A stretch of DNA of 11,344 bases from Candidatus Limimorpha equi (GTDB taxonomy: Bacteria > Bacteroidota > Bacteroidia > Bacteroidales > F082). How positions within the stretch are numbered: the first letter of the stretch is position 1; the number at the start of each line of letters is the position of its first letter. Positions 5,770 through 11,344 of this stretch are shown one piece after another. Under the pieces are notes generated by a model. That model did not search any database, was not told the origin of the DNA, and saw only the letters and a list, made by a program, of their open reading frames with translations. The position numbers and the translations under genes are program-made. The stretch is taken from contig JAGHSL010000385.1 in the NCBI GenBank assembly GCA_018065885.1, forward strand, positions 1 to 11,344, written 5' to 3'.

Positions 5770-8598
5770 ATGAAACGGACATTTTTACTTTTTCTTCTGG
5801 TTTTGGCAGCCATTTCCATTCAGGCACAAAACAAAACCGACAACAAGCATTCAGTTCAAGCCTTCGCAAAGAGCAATTTGCAACTGCAAGCAAATGAAAT
5901 CCAGGCTATTGAAAACAATGCTTTTTCGATTTACAACATCGACAATCAAGGTTTCATCATAACCTCCAACAGCAAAAACCTTCCTCCTATCCTCGCCTAT
6001 TCCGACAATTCCATATTTCCAAGCCTCGACGATGCGCCCGAAAATATCAAATGGTGGATGGAGCAATACGAGGAAATGAGCCGTTATGCCGACGAACATC
6101 CCGAACTGACACCCGATTTCATCAAGCAGCAATGGAACGATTTTGAGAATGGTAGACTTCTTATTAATAAAAGAGGTGTCAATCCGTTGGTTCACACACT
6201 TTGGAACCAGGACTGCTACTACAACGAATATTGCCCGACGGCTTGGGGCGGCCCTTGTAACCGCGTTTATGCGGGCTGCGTGGCGTGCGCCATGGCTCAG
6301 GTGATGAAATACCACAACCACCCCAAGCAAGGCTATGGCACACACTCCTACAATCATGGCAGTTACGGCCAGCAAAGCGCCAATTTTGGTGAAACTACCT
6401 ACGATTGGGACAACATGCCCGACGAAATCTTTTCGCACAACGATGCCATTGCCACGCTGATGTACCATTGCGGCGTGAGCGTCAACATGAACTACAGCCC
6501 GAGCGGCAGCGGTGCACAGTCGAAAGATGTGGAAACCGCCCTGCGCAGTTATTTCGGTTATTGCAGCGCAACCTACAGAGAGCGCTCGAAATACGAGTTC
6601 GAAGAATGGCGCGACATGGTGCGTAACGAACTCGACAATGCACGTCCCATTTATTATTCCGGCACCAACAGCAGCACAGGCCACGCCTTTGTCCTCGATG
6701 GCTACAATGCCAGCGACTACTACCATTTCAACTGGGGCTGGAGCGGCTACGGCAACGGCTATTATTCCCTTTATGATGTGAACGGCTGGACCAACAGCCA
6801 GGCTATGGTCGTCAACATCAGGCCAATGGTCATCAACAGCGATGAAAACGGCATCATTTATGTCAGCCCCGACGGACAAGGCGACGGTTCCTCTTGGGAA
6901 AACGCAACATCGGAATTGCATTTCGCCAACGCCCGCAGCATCAACGGAGTAAGAATCTGGGCCAAGAAAGGCATCTATTACGGTGATGACACCGACCCCG
7001 AAAATGCCTTCAGCATCACCTACGGCAATCGCATCTACGGCAGTTTCAACGGTGACGAAGCCCCTGACTACGACCTCTCGCAACGCGATTTCGTCAACAA
7101 CGCTTCCATCCTTGATGGCCAGAACGCGAAACGCGTCTTGAACCAAGCCTCCGCTTTCAATGCCGGAACAGCCGCTGTCTGGGACGGTTTCACCATCACG
7201 AATGGCGCAACGGGTTCAGGAGCAGGCGTTTATCTCAATGATTATATCACCCTTTCCAATTGCATCATCGATAATAACCATGCCGAAATTTACGGCGGTG
7301 GCATTTACGTCAATGCCGCTTCGGGCAATGGGAAAGTCATCATTTCGAACTGCACTATCAGCAACAACACCACTTCACTTGGCGCTGGCGTTTGCGACCG
7401 CTACGGAACCGTTTTCTCCAACTGCATCATTTGCAACAACACGGCTTCCACCAAGGGCGGCGGCTTGTATATCTACAACAATGCCGAACCCACTTTGAAA
7501 GGCTGCATCATCAGCAATAACACCGCTAAAAACGGCGCCGGCATGTATGCAAGAGGCAAAATGACGGTCACGAACTGCAATTTCGTGATGAACGATGCCC
7601 TTGAATCGTCGGGCGGCATTTTCAGCGAAAACCGTTACAGCAAATACACGAACTGCATCGTTTGGGGCAACAAAGCCAACGGCACCGACAATCAGATTGA
7701 CGGTGAAATGAAAGCCGACTATTGCGCCGTTCAAGGCAATTATGAAGGCGAAAACATGATAATTTTGTCCGCTGAAAACGATGGAGAAACGCCAGACAAT
7801 TTCGTCCGTTTCGCACAACCTGCCGAAGGCGCAGGTGCCGAATATCACGATGCCGACTGGAGCCTCATGCCACGCAGCATCTGCCTCAATGCCGGCAAGC
7901 CAAACACAACCGGCTTAGGCGTGAAAGACCTTTTCGGCAATTTCCGCATCCAGAACGGACGCATAGAAATAGGCGCCTACGAAAGCTGCTCACCGCTCAA
8001 TGTGATTGACCTCATCACTTGCGGCAGTACCTACAATTTCAATGGCACGATTCTCACAGAACCAGGCTATTACACAACAGCTTACGAAACTGCCTTCTGC
8101 GACAGCATTGTAGGTCTGAACCTGACTTTCAATCCTTCCACAATGGAAGTCACGATTTCAGGCAGCACGCAAATCAATTTTGGCGAAAGCACCACTCTGA
8201 CAGCCTCTGGCGCTGACAGTTACCTTTGGTCGACAGGCGAAACAACGGCATCCATCACCGTTTCGCCCAGCCAAACGACTACATACACTGTGACAGGCTA
8301 CAACAACGACGGCTGCGAAGCACAAGCCGTAATTACCGTTGAAGTGAAGTTTTCCGACGTTGCCGAGAACAGCGTTGATGCCAAAGTCTACCCCAACCCG
8401 ACAAAAGGCAATATAACCATTGAAGCCAATAACTTGCAGCATGTCACAATATCAAACATACTTGGACAGATGTTTTACGATGCTGCTTCCAACAGCGACA
8501 GCATGACACTCGACCTGACACAGTTTGGCAACGGCATCTTCATCGTCCGCATTTCCAATAATAATGGTACTTGTGTGAGACGCATAAGCGTTGAATGA
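5770..8598 (+). CDS. Secreted C10 (streptopain-type) cysteine peptidase with beta-helix and T9SS tail
   Basis: The protein has 942 residues. A signal peptide of about 20 residues ends in SIQA. A Spi-type propeptide/inhibitor region follows (about 25-125), as in streptopain and Prevotella interpain. The peptidase domain (about 145-345) has the nucleophile C170 in AGCVACAMAQVMKYHNHP, H305 in GHAFVLDGY, and FNWGWSGYGNGYY with W322/W324. Residues about 357-650 form a right-handed beta-helix with repeated NC-I--N and GGG-Y motifs, closed by a choice-of-anchor Q style ending DLFGNFRIQNGRIEIGAYE near 738. An Ig/PKD-like domain (about 780-860; TASGADSYLWSTGETT) follows, then a T9SS sorting domain from about 865 (VYPNPTKGNITIE). 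It is probably an outer-membrane-attached or released protease. The beta-helix may bind or cut glycans, but I see no catalytic signature there. ATG 5770 is chosen over TTG 5746 because of the promoter box and the signal peptide. The next gene follows after 28 bases, probably co-transcribed. Confidence 0.92.
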   Translation: MKRTFLLFLLVLAAISIQAQNKTDNKHSVQAFAKSNLQLQANEIQAIENNAFSIYNIDNQGFIITSNSKNLPPILAYSDNSIFPSLDDAPENIKWWMEQYEEMSRYADEHPELTPDFIKQQWNDFENGRLLINKRGVNPLVHTLWNQDCYYNEYCPTAWGGPCNRVYAGCVACAMAQVMKYHNHPKQGYGTHSYNHGSYGQQSANFGETTYDWDNMPDEIFSHNDAIATLMYHCGVSVNMNYSPSGSGAQSKDVETALRSYFGYCSATYRERSKYEFEEWRDMVRNELDNARPIYYSGTNSSTGHAFVLDGYNASDYYHFNWGWSGYGNGYYSLYDVNGWTNSQAMVVNIRPMVINSDENGIIYVSPDGQGDGSSWENATSELHFANARSINGVRIWAKKGIYYGDDTDPENAFSITYGNRIYGSFNGDEAPDYDLSQRDFVNNASILDGQNAKRVLNQASAFNAGTAAVWDGFTITNGATGSGAGVYLNDYITLSNCIIDNNHAEIYGGGIYVNAASGNGKVIISNCTISNNTTSLGAGVCDRYGTVFSNCIICNNTASTKGGGLYIYNNAEPTLKGCIISNNTAKNGAGMYARGKMTVTNCNFVMNDALESSGGIFSENRYSKYTNCIVWGNKANGTDNQIDGEMKADYCAVQGNYEGENMIILSAENDGETPDNFVRFAQPAEGAGAEYHDADWSLMPRSICLNAGKPNTTGLGVKDLFGNFRIQNGRIEIGAYESCSPLNVIDLITCGSTYNFNGTILTEPGYYTTAYETAFCDSIVGLNLTFNPSTMEVTISGSTQINFGESTTLTASGADSYLWSTGETTASITVSPSQTTTYTVTGYNNDGCEAQAVITVEVKFSDVAENSVDAKVYPNPTKGNITIEANNLQHVTISNILGQMFYDAASNSDSMTLDLTQFGNGIFIVRISNNNGTCVRRISVE

Positions 8599-8626
8599 CA
8601 ATAAGACAATTAATAAATCATACATC

Positions 8627-9994
8627 ATGAGAAAGATTGCAACCACACTTTTCCTTATCCTCGTCTTTGCCTTCGGCACAATGAAGGCTCAAGACATTGA
8701 AAACCTTTATGTTTCGGTCACAGGCTGGGCGCAATGGGACGAACTTGAAAATGCCGACGGCTATATGGTTCGCATCGACAACCAACAGGAATTCGAGATT
8801 GAAAAGCACTACTTTCAACACCAAGTGAATGATTTCCAAGATGGTGAAAGACACAACATCATGGTAGCTTCTATCTTTGACGGCACCATTGGCAACTTTT
8901 CCAGTTTTGACTGGATTTATTCCTCATGCGAACATTACGAAGGCTTCGTCAGCGTCCCACAAGGCGGATGGCAAGGCGACGACATCGTGCTCAACTGGGA
9001 ACTGCCACAATCGCCTCAGGACGACAGTTTCTTTGAAAGTTTCGAAAGCGGCATTCCGCAGAATTGGGGACTCATCGATGCCGATGGCGACAACCACTGG
9101 TGGTACCTCGCCTCAGTGTTCATGCCAGCCCCGCAATACACTTTCTTCCCTCACACTGGCGAAGACATGATCAGTTCGGAGAGTTTCAGCAACATGATTG
9201 GTGTTGGTGCACTGCATCCCGACAATTACATCGTCACTCATAAAGTCCATGTTACCGAAAGTTCCGCCTTCAGTTTTTGGGCATGTGCTCAAGATGCCAG
9301 CTACCCATTTGAGCATTTCGGAGTTGCCGTTTCTTCAGAAAGCCAGACTAATCCCGCCGATTTCACCATGTTACATGAATGGACACTTTCTGCCAAAGAC
9401 AGCCGCAACGGCACCTGGTATCAATACACCGTTAATCTCAGCGCTTATGCCGGCCAAGAAGTATATATCGCCATCCGCCATTTCAACTGCACCGACCAGT
9501 TTTATCTCAATGTGGATGATGTGGAATTCAGCGACAATGGAACCTCAGCAGCAGGAATCATCGGAACGCTTATCATCCGCGACGGAGAGTTACTTGACAT
9601 TACATCAGGCGACGCCCAATCCTACATTGATGTCGCCCCTGACGGCATCGATCACGAATATACTTTACGCATCATTTACAACGGCAACGAAAGCGACTTT
9701 TCTTTCTATGCCATGAGTTGCGAAGAGACCATTTCCGTGATTGACCCAACTGCCGTAAACGAAAACGACCAACGGGTTTCAATATTTCCTAACCCAGCCA
9801 TCGATGCCGTCACCATCCAATGCGAAGACATACAGCAAGTCACAATCTTCAACAGCATCGGACAAATGATGTTCACATCGGAAGCCAATGGCAACCAATT
9901 GCAGATAGACCTCAGCGATTTTCCTGCCGGATATTATTTCATTCAGACACGAAACACACAAGGCGTGATGATGCGGAAAATGATTCTTGAATAG
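8627..9994 (+). CDS. Secreted choice-of-anchor J (cleaved-adhesin type) protein with T9SS tail
   Basis: The protein has 455 residues. A signal peptide of about 21 residues ends in TMKA. Residues about 22-130 look like a fibronectin type III-like domain (WDELENADGYMVRID). About 132-302 is a choice-of-anchor J/cleaved-adhesin jelly-roll with the typical opening FFESFESGIPQNWGLIDADG, then HWWY, a DNYIVT segment, the SAFSFWACAQD strand, and YIAIRHFNCTDQFYLNVDDV at the end. A second small beta domain follows, then a T9SS tail from about 381 (SIFPNPAIDAVTIQ, ending MRKMILE). No protease motif is present. In gingipains such jelly-roll domains bind host proteins, haem or carbohydrate. Binding here is inferred. 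It lies 28 bases after the C10 peptidase with no promoter of its own visible, so the two are probably expressed together. ATG 8627 is chosen because it begins the signal peptide; the TTG at 8591 overlaps the previous gene. Confidence 0.88.
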   Translation: MRKIATTLFLILVFAFGTMKAQDIENLYVSVTGWAQWDELENADGYMVRIDNQQEFEIEKHYFQHQVNDFQDGERHNIMVASIFDGTIGNFSSFDWIYSSCEHYEGFVSVPQGGWQGDDIVLNWELPQSPQDDSFFESFESGIPQNWGLIDADGDNHWWYLASVFMPAPQYTFFPHTGEDMISSESFSNMIGVGALHPDNYIVTHKVHVTESSAFSFWACAQDASYPFEHFGVAVSSESQTNPADFTMLHEWTLSAKDSRNGTWYQYTVNLSAYAGQEVYIAIRHFNCTDQFYLNVDDVEFSDNGTSAAGIIGTLIIRDGELLDITSGDAQSYIDVAPDGIDHEYTLRIIYNGNESDFSFYAMSCEETISVIDPTAVNENDQRVSIFPNPAIDAVTIQCEDIQQVTIFNSIGQMMFTSEANGNQLQIDLSDFPAGYYFIQTRNTQGVMMRKMILE

Positions 9995-10023
9995 ATTTTC
10001 TTGCCTTTTTGACAATCCTAAAC

Positions 10024-10053
10024 AAAAGCCTTGACCGTTCGGCCAAGGCTTTT
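10024..10053. terminator. Bidirectional terminator between converging secreted-protein genes
   Basis: AAAAGCCTTG and CAAGGCTTTT form a perfect 10-bp stem. It continues by two C-G pairs beyond one A-C mismatch around the loop GTTC. It lies 29 bases after the stop of the anchor-J gene and 29 bases beyond the stop of the minus-strand LRR gene. A T-tract follows on both strands (CTTTTCC; CTTTTGTTT), so it probably serves both. Confidence 0.8.
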
Positions 10054-10082
10054 CCGTAATACGCATAAATCAACAAGTTCAC

Positions 10083-11156
10083 TTATTTCACCACAATCTT
10101 TTGCGTCATACCGTTGAGGTTGAGTATATAAGTGCCAGCCGTCATCCAATTGGTGCAAATGCGGCAGCCACCGTTAATGGTCTGGCTGCAGAGCACACGG
10201 CCCATCATGTCGATGATATGCAGCGTATTTTTGCCTTCGCAGCTGATAACCAGTTCGCCGTTGCTGAAGTAGGCAAAGTTAGCCGAACTAGCGGCATCGT
10301 TTTCTTCAACACCTGTTCCCTGCCTGAAATTGGCCACCAAGACCGTGTTTTCTGTCAATGTGAAAGTGTAAATAGCCTCAGTTGAAACCACCTCCCCGTT
10401 CTTTGTCCAATTGACAAAAACGAAGCCTTGATTAGGCGTTGCCGTGACAATCGCATCGTTGATGCAATCGGGCTGCTGCGTAATGGTAGCACTGCCCATG
10501 TCGTCGTTGGCTGAAGAAACACTTAGGGTGAAGAAAATTTCTTCCCGAATATTCGTGAAATCCCTCCAATATGGTGCTGTCTGGTAAGCTGACAGAGAGC
10601 CACAGGGCACCGTAACAGGAATTGTCTTGTCTATATAGTCGAAAGTATGATTTCCTATTATCGGCGGATTAAAGGCCTCAACTTGCAAAGATTGTAAGTT
10701 GGAGCAACCATAAAAAGCATAATCGCCAATTGAAGTCACGGAATTCGGTATGGTCAGCGAACCAGTCATGCCGCTGCAACCCAAAAAAGCATAATCACCA
10801 ATACCATTGATATCGTTGGGAATGACGGTGTTCTTGCATCCAACGAGCAAAACTTTATCGGATTTGCGAATGATGGCATTCCCCTCCGAATAGCAGTAAG
10901 GATTATTGGGATCAACAGCAATGGATGAGAAGTCATTATTACCAAAAGCATTTCTGTCGATGGAAGTCACGGAATTCGGGATGGTCAGCGAACCCGCCAA
11001 ACCGTAGCATGAGTAAAAAGCATATTCTCCAATTGAAGTCACGGAATTCGGTATGGTCAGCGAACCAGTAAAACTGTAGCAATAGTAAAAAGCATATTCT
11101 CCAATCGAAATCACGGAATTCGGGATGGTCAGCGAACCAGTAAAGCCGTAGCACAA
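10083..11156 (-). CDS. BspA-like leucine-rich-repeat surface protein, 3' part, with T9SS-like tail
   Basis: This is the uninterrupted C-terminal part (357 codons back to the first in-frame stop) of a larger gene entering from the right. The N-terminal half consists of LRR_5/BspA-type repeats with the unit GSLTIPNSVTSIGEYAFY, 24 residues each. A variant module follows (AVDPNNPYCYSEGNAIIRK, then GCKNTVIP), and a final repeat leads into a cap (TVPCGSLSAYQTAPYW). An InlB-B-like domain comes next (ITQQPDCINDAIVTATPNQG to VLVANFRQG), then a T9SS-type tail that lacks the usual YPNP opening but ends in GTYILNLNGMTQKIVVK. Relatives are surface adhesins of oral and gut Bacteroidales and other mucosal microbes. 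The TTG at 11156 directly follows a TAG stop, lies in the middle of a repeat and encodes no signal peptide, so it is not a credible start. The gene is either broken or misread at its 5' side. Confidence 0.75.
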   Translation of the reverse strand: MCYGFTGSLTIPNSVISIGEYAFYYCYSFTGSLTIPNSVTSIGEYAFYSCYGLAGSLTIPNSVTSIDRNAFGNNDFSSIAVDPNNPYCYSEGNAIIRKSDKVLLVGCKNTVIPNDINGIGDYAFLGCSGMTGSLTIPNSVTSIGDYAFYGCSNLQSLQVEAFNPPIIGNHTFDYIDKTIPVTVPCGSLSAYQTAPYWRDFTNIREEIFFTLSVSSANDDMGSATITQQPDCINDAIVTATPNQGFVFVNWTKNGEVVSTEAIYTFTLTENTVLVANFRQGTGVEENDAASSANFAYFSNGELVISCEGKNTLHIIDMMGRVLCSQTINGGCRICTNWMTAGTYILNLNGMTQKIVVK

Positions 11157-11344
11157 CTAAAAAGCAGAATCTCCAAATGAAGTCACGGAATTCGGGATGG
11201 TCAGAGAACCAGTAAAGCCTATCCAACCAAACAAAGTACCATCTCCAATCGAAGTCACGGAATTCGGGCTGGTCAGAGAACCACTAAAGCCTATGCAAAC
11301 AAAAAAAGCATAAACTCCAATCGAAGTCACGGATTAAGGAATGG
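10963..11344 (-). repeat. Tandem 72-bp repeat encoding 24-residue LRR units
   Basis: The anchor GAAGTCACGGAATTCGG (with single-base variants) recurs at 10963, 11035, 11107, 11179, 11251 and 11323, exactly 72 bases apart, and once more at 10732 after a longer variant module. Each unit but the last holds GAATTC. The units are highly similar in DNA sequence, more than protein constraint alone would require, which suggests recent duplication or gene conversion. Unit sequences drift towards the right edge. Confidence 0.9.
11157..11344 (-). pseudogene. Upstream LRR repeats of the same gene, interrupted by two in-frame stops
   Basis: Read in the same frame as the downstream LRR part, this stretch gives further 24-residue units (VTSIGDGTLFGWIGFTGSLT and similar). 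It is broken twice. TAG at 11159-11157 stands where other units have a Tyr codon (TAC) after AF. TAA at 11336-11334 stands where other units have the Asn codon AAT of IPNS. The 72-base register is intact, with no insertion or deletion. Other unusual changes cluster here too (SPNS for IPNS, GTLFG for YAFYS). Either the 5' part of the gene has been inactivated, or base calls inside the repeats are wrong near a sequence end. The gene continues past the window. Confidence 0.6.

Noticed and set aside
5851..7146. 431-codon open frame on the minus strand opposite the C10 peptidase
   Set aside because: It is antisense to a protein with a complete catalytic site. Its Ala/Val/Ile-rich composition without recognisable motifs is what the codon bias of the sense gene produces.
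11154..11156. TTG as the true start of the LRR protein
   Set aside because: It follows a stop codon inside a repeat, with no signal peptide although the protein carries a secretion tail.
10939..11226. Alternative minus-strand frame through the LRR repeats (DHPEFRDF units)
   Set aside because: A 72-base repeat is a multiple of three, so any frame without a stop in one unit stays open in all. The LRR frame gives a known fold and continues into the C-terminal domains; this one does not.
1..11344. Defence system, prophage or other novel multi-gene island
   Set aside because: Every open stretch of credible length is explained by housekeeping translation genes or secreted-protein genes. There are no integrase, transposase, nuclease, reverse transcriptase or helicase motifs.

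Overview
The window reads as chromosomal DNA from a member of the Bacteroidota, most likely order Bacteroidales. Several proteins end in the C-terminal sorting domain of the type IX secretion system (T9SS). Two promoters fit the Bacteroidota -7 element TAnnTTTG. Most genes lack a Shine-Dalgarno sequence, and the ribosomal proteins and threonyl-tRNA synthetase look like those of this group. I cannot name the genus from the sequence alone.

Layout, left to right. (1) 1-933, plus strand: the 3' part of a secreted protein with YD-type repeats and a T9SS tail. A long perfect hairpin terminator follows. (2) 1029-2231, plus strand: a secreted DUF1343/NamZ-family exo-N-acetylmuramidase, ending at a bidirectional terminator shared with the converging operon. 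(3) 2359-5659, minus strand: the translation operon thrS-infC-rpmI-rplT in its widely conserved order. The thrS-infC spacer holds a 7-bp tandem repeat. infC has no usable AUG; its best start is AUA, placed behind an AGGAG motif. (4) 5660-5769: a compact divergent promoter region serving thrS and the next gene. (5) 5770-9994, plus strand: two secreted proteins in one probable transcription unit. The first is a streptopain-type C10 cysteine peptidase fused to a beta-helix, an Ig/PKD-like domain and a T9SS tail. The second is a choice-of-anchor J (cleaved-adhesin type) protein with a T9SS tail. A terminator follows. (6) 10083-11344, minus strand: the 3' part of a BspA-like leucine-rich-repeat protein with 72-bp tandem repeats. 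It is interrupted by two in-frame stop codons close to the window edge.

Functionally, a housekeeping translation operon is flanked by genes for exported or surface proteins: peptidoglycan sugar release (NamZ), proteolysis (C10), adhesion or ligand binding (anchor J, LRR), and one of unknown role (YD-like). This suits a host-associated or polymer-scavenging bacterium that acts on proteins and cell-wall debris outside the cell. I see no CRISPR array, tRNA, rRNA, insertion sequence or phage gene. No gene-free stretch exceeds 300 bases. I did not find a clearly undescribed multi-gene system. The points most worth a second look are the infC start, the C10/beta-helix fusion with its adhesin neighbour, and the decaying LRR array.
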